64,000 bases of DNA from Actinoalloteichus caeruleus DSM 43889 (GTDB lineage: Bacteria > Actinomycetota > Actinomycetes > Mycobacteriales > Pseudonocardiaceae). The notes under the pieces were generated by a model that was not told the origin of the DNA, did not search any database, and was given only the letters and a program-made list of their open reading frames with translations. The translations under genes were made by a program, and so were the position numbers. The stretch is from NCBI RefSeq assembly GCF_000429185.2, contig NZ_AUBJ02000001.1, forward strand, positions 372,001-436,000, read 5' to 3'. Each line of letters starts with the position of its first letter. Within the stretch, counting starts at the first letter, position 1. This document shows positions 54,801-62,919 of the stretch, one piece after another.

Positions 54801-57800
54801 CACCGTCCAGTTCTCCCTCTCCTCCTCCGGCGCCGAGTTCCGGATCGCGACGGTCGCCGACGCCGGAGCGGAACCCACCGTGCACGCCACCGGGGTGGTC
54901 CGGGCCGGCCAGCGTCGACGCCTCAGCTCCACCCTGGACGTCGACCTCGTCCGCGACCGGGCGAGCCGGCACCTGGACGCCACGGCGTGCTACACGGGAC
55001 TGGCCGAGGCCGGCTACCACTACGGCCCTGCCTTCCAGGGCATCGAGGAGGTGTGGATCGGGTCCGGGGAGGCCCTCGCCCGGATCCGGCCGACCCGGGA
55101 CCTGGGCGCGGACGCCGAGGACCACCATCTGCACCCGGTCCTGCTCGACTCCTGCTTCCAGACGCTGCTCACCCCCTTCGTGCTGGGCGCGGAGGCCGAA
55201 CGGCTCGACACCGGGATCAGACTGCCCCTCTCCATCGGCGAGGTCCGCGTCGACCCGGTGGGTGACCGTGCGCTGTGGGCGCACGCGCGGCTGGGCGTCG
55301 GTGACGGTGACGAGCTCATCGGCGACATCGACCTCTACACCGAGGACGGCACCCCGCTCGGCCGCGTCAGCGACTTCCGGGCCGCCGACGTCGAGAAGGC
55401 CTCCACCGCCGTCAGCGTCTCCACGATCGACGGGTGGCTGGCCACCCCCACCTGGGTCGAGGCCCCGTGGGAGCACGACCGGACCGCCGACACCCCAGCG
55501 GCGCCGGGGAACTGGCTGATCCTCGCGGACCGGGGTGGGCTGGGCGAGGCCCTGGCCGCCCTGGTCACCGGGCGGGGCGGGCGAGCGCACCTGGTGCGAC
55601 CCGGGCCGGGTTACACGCTGGGCGCCGAGCGACCGGAGTCGACCGTCGCCCCCGGATCCCGGACCGACCTGCGCGCGTTGCTGGCCGACACCGCCGCCGA
55701 CGGCGGCTTCGACACCGTCGTCCACCTGTGGAACCTCGACCTGCCCCACCTCGCCGACACCGGCCGGGAGGACCTCGCCGAGCACACCAGCCTCGGTGCC
55801 TACACCCTCCTCGCTCTCGCCCAGGCCCTGACGGACGAGGGGGCCTCCGCCCGCCTCCACGTGGTCACCCGGGGCACTCAGGCCGTACGCGCCGACGAGG
55901 CCGTCGAGCCGCTGGGCGCGCCCTCCTGGGGCGTGGCACGGGTCCTCTGGTACCAGGAGCTCGTCGACAACCGGGGCAAGCTGGTCGATCTCGACCCGGG
56001 CGCCCAGCACACCGGGCCGGACCTCCACGCCGAGGCCGAGGCCCTGCTGCGGGAACTCGCGGTCGACGACGAGCACGAGGTCGCGTTGCGCGGCGACCAG
56101 CGGCACACCAACCGGCTCCGCCCGCCCGAGAACCTGACCCGGCCGCTGCCGCCCCGGCTCCGCGCCGACGGCAGCTACCTGGTCACCGGCGCGTTCGGCG
56201 CGCTCGGGCGCCTGCTGTGCCGGACCCTGGTCCACCGGGGGGCGCGCCGGCTCGTCCTCGTGGCCAGGAGGACGCTGCCCGACCGGTCCCGCTGGAGCGA
56301 ACTGGACCCGTCCACCCGCGAGGCCGAGACCGTCCGGTTCGTGCGCGAGCTGGAGGCGCTGGGCGCCCAGCCGGTCATCGCCCCCGTCGACGTGACGGAC
56401 GAGGACGCGCTGTCGTCCTGGCTGGTCGAGCACCGCCGGAGCGGCGCCCCGCCCATCCGCGGTGTCTTCCACCTCGCCGGTCACGTCCGGGACACCCTCC
56501 TGCCCGAGATGGACCGGGACACCTTCGACGCGGTGCACGACCCCAAGGTCGTGGGCGGCTACCTGCTGCACAAGCACCTGCTCGACGACCCCGTCGAACA
56601 CTTCGTCCTGTTCGCCTCGATCGCCTCGCTGCTCACCACGGCCGGGCAGAGCAACTACGCGGCCGGCAACGCCTTCCTCGACGCGCTCGCGCACCACCGG
56701 CGCGCCCAGGGGCTCCCCGCGCTCAGCGTCGACTGGGGGCCGTGGGCCACGGGCATGATCGAGGAACTCGGCCTGATCGAGCACTACCGGGTCAGCCGGG
56801 GGATGAGTTCCCTCGCCCCCGAGGCCGGGATGGCCGTCCTGGAGAGGGTCCTCGGTCTGGACCAGGCCCAGCTGCTGGTCGCCACGGTGGTGGACTGGCC
56901 GGTGTTCCTCGCCTGGTACACGACGCCACCGCCCCTGGTCGCCGACCTGGCCGCGTCCGGAGGCGCCGGAGCCACCGCCGGGACCAGCAGCTTCCTCGAC
57001 GAGTTCCGCGCGGCGGACGAGGAGCTGCGGCGTGATCTGCTCGGTGCCCGCTTCACCGAGATCACCTCCTCGGTGCTGCGGGTGCGCTCCGACCAGGTGG
57101 AACCCGACTCGAGCCTGAACACGTTGGGGCTGGACTCGCTGCTGGCGATGGAGTTGCGCACCCGACTGCACACGGAGCTCGGTGTCGCGTTGCCGGTGGT
57201 GGCCCTGCTCAGCAGCTCACCGATCGAGGAACTGCTCGACGGCCTGCACACGCAGGTCCGCGACCTCGTCGCCGAGGACGGCGACCAGGGCCCGGATGCC
57301 ACCGTCATCGAGGTGTACCAGGACGAGGGCGAGTACCCCCTCACGCAGAACCAGAAGGCGCTGTGGTTCCTCAAGCAGCTGCACCCCGACGGTTTCGCCT
57401 ACAACATCGGCGGTGCCGTGGAGGTCCGCACCGAGCTCGAACCGGAACTCATGTTCGAGGCGGTCCGGGCGCTGATCGACCGGCATCCCAGCCTGCGCAC
57501 GAACTTCCTGCTGCGGGACGGGCAGGCCGTCCAGCGGGTCTGCCCGCGCGCGGAGGCCGACGTCGCCCTGTTCGACGTGGCCGACACGGCGTGGCCCGAG
57601 ATCTACCAGATGATCATCGACGAGTACCGCAGGCCCTACGACCTGGAGCGGGATCCGCTGGTCCGGTTCCGCCTGTTCCGCCGAGGGCCGGACCGCTGGC
57701 TGATCATGAAGGCCGTCCACCACATCATCTCGGACGCGATCTCCACCTTCACCTTCATCGAGGAGCTCCTCGCCACCTACGAGACGATGCGGGCCACCGG

Positions 57801-60800
57801 GCGGAGCACGGCCGACGCCGAGCTGCTCGCGGCGGCCGGGTTGGCCCCGGTCGGCGCCCGGTACCTCGACTTCCTGAACTGGCAGAACCGGTTCCTGGCG
57901 AGCGCGGACGCGCGCCGGATGCGCGAGTACTGGCTCAACCACCTGCCGGCCGAGGTACCGATCCTGAACCTGCCCACCGACAAGCCCCGGCCACCGGTGC
58001 AGACCCACAACGGCGCCTCGGAGTTCTTCACGCTCGACGAGGACCTCACCGCCCGGGTGCACGCACTGGCCCGGGAGCACAACGTCACGGTCTTCGTGGT
58101 GCTCATCGCCGCCTACTACCTGCTGCTCCAGCGCCACTCCGGGCAGGACGAGGTGATCGTCGGCAGCCCGGTCACCGGGCGGACCGAGCAGCAGTTCTCC
58201 TCCGTCTACGGGTACTTCGTCAACCCGCTGCCGCTGCACGTCGACCTCGGGGGCGCGCCCTCCGTCACCGAACTCCTGGACCGGGTCCGCGGCACGGTCC
58301 TCAACGGACTCGACAACCAGGAGTACCCCTTCGTGCTGCTGGTGGACGAGCTCGGTCTCCAGCACGACCCCAGCCGCTCCGCCGTGTTCCAAGCGATGTT
58401 CATCCTCCTCGTCCACCGGGTGGCCACCGAGAAGTACGGCTACCGACTCGACTACATCGACCTCCCCGAGGAGGAGGGACAGTTCGACCTCACCCTCTCC
58501 GCCTACGAGGACGAGGCCGAGCACCGCTTCCACTGCGTCTTCAAGTACAACACCGACCTCTTCCTCCCCAGGACCATGCGGCGACTGGCGGAGCACTACG
58601 TCAACCTGCTGACCGGGCTGACCTCGGCGGCGCCCGCCGAGCCGGTCGACCGGCTGCCGCTGTTGGGTACCGAGGAACGAGCGGAGATCCTCGACGGCTG
58701 GAGCGGGGCGAACCGGATCGAGGCGGCCGCCCGCCGCCCGGTCCACGACCTCATCGCCGAGGCGGCGGCCAGGACGCCCGACGCCGTCGCGGTCTCCCTG
58801 CCCGTCGAGGACGGCCCCAGCCAGCAGCTGCGGTACGGGGAACTGATGCGGAGGGCCGACGAGATCGCCGGCCACCTGCGGGCCAGGGGAGCGCGCCCCG
58901 GAGCGGTGGTCGCGCTCTGCCAGGAGAAGTCACCCGAGCTGATCTGCACCGTCCTGGCCGTGCTCCGCACCGGCGCCGCCTACCTGCCCCTCGACCCCGG
59001 GTACCCGGCCGAGCGCCTCGACTACATGGTCAGCACGGCCTCCGCCGCGCTGGTCGTCGCCGACCCGCCGGTCCGCGACCGGCTCACCGCGCTGCCCTGC
59101 GCGGTGGTCACCCTCGACGAGCTCGCCGCCGACCCCGACCCCGGGTTCGTGCCGGCACCGGTCGACCTCGACTCGCCGGCCTACGTCATCTACACCTCCG
59201 GATCCACCGGCAGGCCCAAGGCGGTGCGGGTCAGCCACCGCAACCTCGCCTCGGTCCAGGAGGCCTGGCGCACCGAGTACCGGCTCGACGACGAGGTGCG
59301 GGTGCACCTCCAGATGGCCAGCTTCTCCTTCGACGTCTTCACCGGTGACCTCGTCCGCGCCCTCTGCTCCGGCGGAACCCTGGTGCTGGTGGACCGCGAC
59401 CTGCTGTTCGACACGGCACGTCTGCACCGGACGATCCTCGCCGAGCGGGTGGACTGCGGCGAGTTCGTCCCCGCGGTCGTGCGGACCCTGGCGACCTACT
59501 GCGAGAACGAGGGGGAGCGGCTCGACTCCCTCCGCCTGCTGATCGTCGGTTCCGACGCCTGGAAGGTCGAGGAGTACCAGCGGCTGCGGAACCTGTGCGG
59601 GCCCAGCACCCGCCTGGTGAACTCCTACGGGCTGAGCGAGACCACCATCGACAGCGCCTACTTCGAGGGTTCGGTGGACCACCTCGAACCCGGGCAGATG
59701 GTCCCGATCGGACGGCCGTTGCCCGGCAGTGAGCTGTACATCCTGGACGAGCGCGGCGAACCGACCCCCGCGGGGGTGCCGGGCGAGCTGTGGATCGGCG
59801 GCGAGGGCGTGTCCGACGGCTACGTCGGTGACCCGGAGCAGACCGACGCGCGCTTCGTCACCCGGGTGCTCGGCACGGCACCGGACGCCCCGGCGCTGCG
59901 GCTGTACCGCACCGGCGACCTCGCCCGCTGGGACACGGCTGGGGGGGTGGAACTGCTCGGCAGGGTCGACAACCAGGTCAAGGTGCACGGTCACCGCATC
60001 GAGACCGGCGAGATCGAGTCCCGGCTCACCTCGTGGGACGGGCTGTCCGAGGCCGTGGTCACCGTGCGCGCGGACGGCCGGGGGGAGAACGTCCTCTGCG
60101 CCTACTGCGTCGCCGTGCCCGACGTCGGGTTCGACCGGCGCGAGCTGCGCAGGCACCTCGCCGAGTACCTGCCCACCTTCATGATCCCCACCCACCTCGT
60201 CGAGCTGGACGCGCTGCCCCTCACCCCCAACGGGAAGGTCGACATCGCCGCCCTCCCGGCCCCGGACGGCGCCGACGACGAACAGCCCTACGAGCCCCCC
60301 ACCACCCTGTACGAGGTCAGGATGGCCGCGCACTGGGAAGCACTGCTCGGCGTGGAGCGGGTCGGCCTCCACCACGACTTCTTCGAACTGGGCGGCGGGT
60401 CGATCAAGCTGATCGAACTGATCTACCACCTCCAGAACGAGTTCGCGGTCAGCATCCCCGTGAGCCAGCTCTTCCGGGTCACGACCCTGCACGGCATGGC
60501 CAGCGCGGTGCAGGACATCGTGACGGGTCGGACCGAGGGAGCGCTGCCCTACCTGCGGTTCAACCCCGACCGGGACGACACCGTCTTCTGCTTCCCACCG
60601 GCCGGCGGGCACGGTCTGGTCTACCGGCAGTTCGCGGCCCAGCTCGACGAGTACCGGCTCGTGGCCTTCAACTACCTCACCGGGGACGACAAGGTGGGTC
60701 GCTACGCCGACCTGGTCGAGTCCCTGCGGGAGGAGGGCCAGCTGCTCCTCCTGGGGTACTCCCTCGGCGGGAACCTCGCCTACGAGGTGGCCAGGGAACT

Positions 60801-61230
60801 GGAGGCCCGGGGCCGCGTGGTGCGGGAGGTGGTGATCCTCGACTCGCACCGGCTGACCGAGACCTTCGAACTGGCCGAGGAACACCTGGCGGTCTTCCAG
60901 GAGGAGCTCAGCGACCACCTGAGGCGGCACACCGGTTCCGACATCGTGAGCAAGGAGACGATGAGCCAGGCCAGGGACTACCTGGAGTTCTCCAGCCGCA
61001 CCCCCAACACCGGCACGATCGTCGCCCCGATCACCCTCGTCTCGGACCAGGACCGCGTGGACTCCTACGCGGCCACCGCCCCGGGCAGCTGGTACGGCGG
61101 CTCCAGGACCCGCACCACCGTGCTGCGCGGATCGGGCACGCACGCGGAGATGCTCGACCAGGAGCACGCCGAGGCCAACGCCGACCTGCTGCGCGTCCTG
61201 CTGGCCGGGGGTGTCGTCGATGCCGCGTGA
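51856..61230 (+). CDS. Iterative PKS-NRPS polycyclic tetramate macrolactam synthase
   Basis: A 3,124-residue hybrid with one module of each kind. Order and key residues: KS (10-440; Cys in DTACSSS near 183, EAHGTST, NIGHTES), AT (540-860; GHSTGE, YHSARM), DH (900-1180; HRIQGNALFP, LDSCFQ), KR (1430-1640; TGAFGALG, SNYAAGN), ACP (1715-1795; LGLDSLL), C (1825-2240; HHIISD), A (2290-2760), PCP (2815-2880; GGGSIKL), TE (2905-3124; GYSLGG, GTHAEM). No ER or methyltransferase. The A pocket reads DVGEIGSIDK, the L-ornithine code. This layout and size match FtdB, IkaA and the HSAF synthase: the PKS is used iteratively to make two polyenes, which are joined to both ornithine amines, and TE closes the tetramate. 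Start GTG 51856. Confidence 0.95.
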   Translation: MTDLGNAPTGDRIAIIGIGCRLPGGASDYRTFWQNLLAGKDCITDTPADRYDVRTLGSRDKAKPGRLVGGRGGYIDGFDEFDPAFFGISPREAEHMDPQQRKLLEVSWEALEDGGQRPGELAGRDIGVFVGAFTLDYKILQFADLSFETLAAHTATGTMMTMVSNRISYCFDFRGPSVSIDTACSSSLVAVHLACQSLRRGETELALAGGTLLHLTPQYTIAETKGGFLSPDGRSRTFDASANGYVRAEGVGVVALKLLDEAIRDGDPIHAVITASGVNQDGRTNGITVPNPDAQVSLIERVCADAGIQPGDLQYMEAHGTSTPVGDPIEANALGRALAVGRAPGTRCYVGSVKTNIGHTESAAGIAGLIKTVLCLENRTIPPHINLDQVNPAIDLDSLPYEIPTSVTDWPEHEGPARAGVNSFGFGGTNAHVLLEEAPVRASGVERSTPGEFGILPLTARDPEALPELAANIRAELARDHEPVSLADLGHTLARRRQHLEHRLSVVYSSRESLQDRLAEFARGEAHPHLLVDQCRDAGDRRLAWVFTGMGPQWWAMGRQLFESEPVYREAVERCDAALRLFADWSLIEEMNASESDSQMAETWLAQPANFAVQVGLAALWRSRGVHPDAIVGHSTGEIAAFHEAGVYTLEDAARVAVHRSRLQQKLVGTGTMLAVSLAEEEAARRVAPYGDRVSIAAVNSPTGMTLAGDQDALAELAGALRDEQIFAKFLTVRVPYHSARMDPIKEDLLSSLSELDPRPAQLPLYLTGEEGRAHGTELDGGYWWKNVRDSVRFRAAVDRMAADGYSVFLEVGPHPVLAHSIRECLGEHGVDGRTIPSIRRQEGEVERFTQSLAALHNLGVAIDWATIHPTGSTVALPRYPWRRDRYWVEPEPVRQIRLGEVDHPLLGRRTGNAEPTWEARLDVETMPYLDDHRIQGNALFPAAGYVEMAHQAVRALTGGARATVADVELRKALFLPDSEVRTVQFSLSSSGAEFRIATVADAGAEPTVHATGVVRAGQRRRLSSTLDVDLVRDRASRHLDATACYTGLAEAGYHYGPAFQGIEEVWIGSGEALARIRPTRDLGADAEDHHLHPVLLDSCFQTLLTPFVLGAEAERLDTGIRLPLSIGEVRVDPVGDRALWAHARLGVGDGDELIGDIDLYTEDGTPLGRVSDFRAADVEKASTAVSVSTIDGWLATPTWVEAPWEHDRTADTPAAPGNWLILADRGGLGEALAALVTGRGGRAHLVRPGPGYTLGAERPESTVAPGSRTDLRALLADTAADGGFDTVVHLWNLDLPHLADTGREDLAEHTSLGAYTLLALAQALTDEGASARLHVVTRGTQAVRADEAVEPLGAPSWGVARVLWYQELVDNRGKLVDLDPGAQHTGPDLHAEAEALLRELAVDDEHEVALRGDQRHTNRLRPPENLTRPLPPRLRADGSYLVTGAFGALGRLLCRTLVHRGARRLVLVARRTLPDRSRWSELDPSTREAETVRFVRELEALGAQPVIAPVDVTDEDALSSWLVEHRRSGAPPIRGVFHLAGHVRDTLLPEMDRDTFDAVHDPKVVGGYLLHKHLLDDPVEHFVLFASIASLLTTAGQSNYAAGNAFLDALAHHRRAQGLPALSVDWGPWATGMIEELGLIEHYRVSRGMSSLAPEAGMAVLERVLGLDQAQLLVATVVDWPVFLAWYTTPPPLVADLAASGGAGATAGTSSFLDEFRAADEELRRDLLGARFTEITSSVLRVRSDQVEPDSSLNTLGLDSLLAMELRTRLHTELGVALPVVALLSSSPIEELLDGLHTQVRDLVAEDGDQGPDATVIEVYQDEGEYPLTQNQKALWFLKQLHPDGFAYNIGGAVEVRTELEPELMFEAVRALIDRHPSLRTNFLLRDGQAVQRVCPRAEADVALFDVADTAWPEIYQMIIDEYRRPYDLERDPLVRFRLFRRGPDRWLIMKAVHHIISDAISTFTFIEELLATYETMRATGRSTADAELLAAAGLAPVGARYLDFLNWQNRFLASADARRMREYWLNHLPAEVPILNLPTDKPRPPVQTHNGASEFFTLDEDLTARVHALAREHNVTVFVVLIAAYYLLLQRHSGQDEVIVGSPVTGRTEQQFSSVYGYFVNPLPLHVDLGGAPSVTELLDRVRGTVLNGLDNQEYPFVLLVDELGLQHDPSRSAVFQAMFILLVHRVATEKYGYRLDYIDLPEEEGQFDLTLSAYEDEAEHRFHCVFKYNTDLFLPRTMRRLAEHYVNLLTGLTSAAPAEPVDRLPLLGTEERAEILDGWSGANRIEAAARRPVHDLIAEAAARTPDAVAVSLPVEDGPSQQLRYGELMRRADEIAGHLRARGARPGAVVALCQEKSPELICTVLAVLRTGAAYLPLDPGYPAERLDYMVSTASAALVVADPPVRDRLTALPCAVVTLDELAADPDPGFVPAPVDLDSPAYVIYTSGSTGRPKAVRVSHRNLASVQEAWRTEYRLDDEVRVHLQMASFSFDVFTGDLVRALCSGGTLVLVDRDLLFDTARLHRTILAERVDCGEFVPAVVRTLATYCENEGERLDSLRLLIVGSDAWKVEEYQRLRNLCGPSTRLVNSYGLSETTIDSAYFEGSVDHLEPGQMVPIGRPLPGSELYILDERGEPTPAGVPGELWIGGEGVSDGYVGDPEQTDARFVTRVLGTAPDAPALRLYRTGDLARWDTAGGVELLGRVDNQVKVHGHRIETGEIESRLTSWDGLSEAVVTVRADGRGENVLCAYCVAVPDVGFDRRELRRHLAEYLPTFMIPTHLVELDALPLTPNGKVDIAALPAPDGADDEQPYEPPTTLYEVRMAAHWEALLGVERVGLHHDFFELGGGSIKLIELIYHLQNEFAVSIPVSQLFRVTTLHGMASAVQDIVTGRTEGALPYLRFNPDRDDTVFCFPPAGGHGLVYRQFAAQLDEYRLVAFNYLTGDDKVGRYADLVESLREEGQLLLLGYSLGGNLAYEVARELEARGRVVREVVILDSHRLTETFELAEEHLAVFQEELSDHLRRHTGSDIVSKETMSQARDYLEFSSRTPNTGTIVAPITLVSDQDRVDSYAATAPGSWYGGSRTRTTVLRGSGTHAEMLDQEHAEANADLLRVLLAGGVVDAA

Positions 61231-62887
61231 GAGGCGACCGGTGTGGGAACGCCGCGATCCCGTGCCAGGCGAACCGCCCCGGGTGATCATCATCGGCGCG
61301 GGTGTCAGCGGGATGGCGACCGGCTGCTACGGCCAGATGAGTGGCCTGGAGACCCGGATCTTCGAGAAGCACGTCCTGCCGGGCGGTTGTTGCACCGCCT
61401 GGGCCCGCGAGGGCTACGTCTTCGACTACTGCATCGAGTGGTTGATCGGAACGGCGCCGGGCAACGACGCCAACCAGGTGTGGCGGGAACTCGGGGCGCT
61501 GGACGGCAAGACCATCACCAACTTCGAGATGTTCAACCGGGTCGTCGACGAGGACGGGCGGGAGGTCATCTTCTACAACGACCCGGACCGCCTCGAACGG
61601 CACCTCACCGAGCTGTCCCCGGTGGACGCGCCGCTGATCCGGTCCTTCTGCCGGGACCTGCGGCGGTTCACCGAGTTCGAGCTGTACCCCTTCCTCACGC
61701 CGCCGCCCCTCCGGACCCTGCGGGAGCGGCTCCGGACCCTGCGCACCGTGCTTCCCCGCTTCCGGCTGTTCTGGCGGACCGCGGCGACGCAGATGCACAC
61801 CTTCGCCGACCGGTTCCAGGACCCGTTGTTGCGCCGTGCGTTCCGCAACATCTTCTTCCAGGACCCCGAGACGTTCCCGGTGCTGCCGTTCCTGTTCAAC
61901 ATGGCCAGCGCCTACCACCAGAACGCGGGGTTCCCCCAGGGCGGCTCGCTGGGCCTGGCGCGTTCCATCGAGGACCGCTACACCGGTCTGGGCGGGCGGA
62001 TCGACTACCGGAGCCGGGTGGAGCGCGTCCTGGTCGAGGACGGCCGGGCGGTCGGAGTGGAGCTGAAGGGAGGTGAGCGGCACTACGCCGACCACGTCGT
62101 CTCGGCCTGCGACGGGCAGACGACGATCTACCAGCTGCTCGGCGGCGAGTACACCAGCCCCCGGGTCGAGCGCCTCTACGACGAACTGATCGACCGGCCG
62201 GGGATCCTGTTCCCCGCGGTGGTGTCGGCCTTCGTCGGGGTGGACGGCGAGTTCGACGCGGCCGACCCGCACAGCTCCACCTATCTGCTCAGCGACCAGG
62301 AGGCGGAGCGGCTGCCCGGGGCCCTCCAACCCAGCCTGGTCGTGCAGCTGCGCTCGCACTACTCGGAGGGATTCGCGCCACCGGGCAAGTCGGTCATCCA
62401 CTGCACCTACTTCAGCGACTTCCACTACTGGGCCGAGCTGCGGAGCACCGACCGGAAGGCCTACTGGGCCAGGAAGCGCGAACTCGCCGACTTCGTGCGC
62501 ACGGTGCTCGTGGACCGCCTGCCGCACCTGCGGGACCGGATCGAACTCGTGGACATCGCCTCGCCCGCGACGACGCTGCGCTACACCGGGAACCACGTCG
62601 GCAGCATCCTCGCGTGGAAGGCGTTCTCCGACGCGGAGGACGTCGCCAACGAGCTGATCGCGAAGGACCGGATGCGACTGCCCGGTCTGGCGAACTTCTG
62701 GATGACCGGGCAGTGGGTGGGAATGGGGGGGCTGATCCGGGCCGCCTCCACGGGCCGGTTCGTCACCCAGTACCTCTGCGCCGAGCTGGGGCTGGGGTTC
62801 CGGGCCGAGGAGAGCGCCAACGTCGAGCCGTGGCATCCCGACCGCCTCGGTTCCCTGCCCCAACTCGACCAACGGCCCGTGCGGTAG
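61220..62887 (+). CDS. Phytoene-desaturase-like FAD oxidoreductase (PTM ring formation)
   Basis: A 555-residue FAD/NAD(P)-binding oxidoreductase. The dinucleotide fold VIIIGAGVSGMATGC leads to FEKHVLPGGCCTAW, and the C-terminus has the FAD-site GMGGLIRAAS region. In PTM clusters enzymes of this family reductively close the outer carbocycles of the tetramate polyene. The ATG at 61220 overlaps the synthase end by 11 nt and follows GGGGGTG; GTG 61211 is the alternative. Co-transcription and coupling with the synthase are expected. It is a paralogue of the next gene. Confidence 0.9.
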   Translation: MPRERRPVWERRDPVPGEPPRVIIIGAGVSGMATGCYGQMSGLETRIFEKHVLPGGCCTAWAREGYVFDYCIEWLIGTAPGNDANQVWRELGALDGKTITNFEMFNRVVDEDGREVIFYNDPDRLERHLTELSPVDAPLIRSFCRDLRRFTEFELYPFLTPPPLRTLRERLRTLRTVLPRFRLFWRTAATQMHTFADRFQDPLLRRAFRNIFFQDPETFPVLPFLFNMASAYHQNAGFPQGGSLGLARSIEDRYTGLGGRIDYRSRVERVLVEDGRAVGVELKGGERHYADHVVSACDGQTTIYQLLGGEYTSPRVERLYDELIDRPGILFPAVVSAFVGVDGEFDAADPHSSTYLLSDQEAERLPGALQPSLVVQLRSHYSEGFAPPGKSVIHCTYFSDFHYWAELRSTDRKAYWARKRELADFVRTVLVDRLPHLRDRIELVDIASPATTLRYTGNHVGSILAWKAFSDAEDVANELIAKDRMRLPGLANFWMTGQWVGMGGLIRAASTGRFVTQYLCAELGLGFRAEESANVEPWHPDRLGSLPQLDQRPVR

Positions 62888-62919
62888 CCAGGCGCCGGTG
62901 AACCAAGGAGCCACCACGC

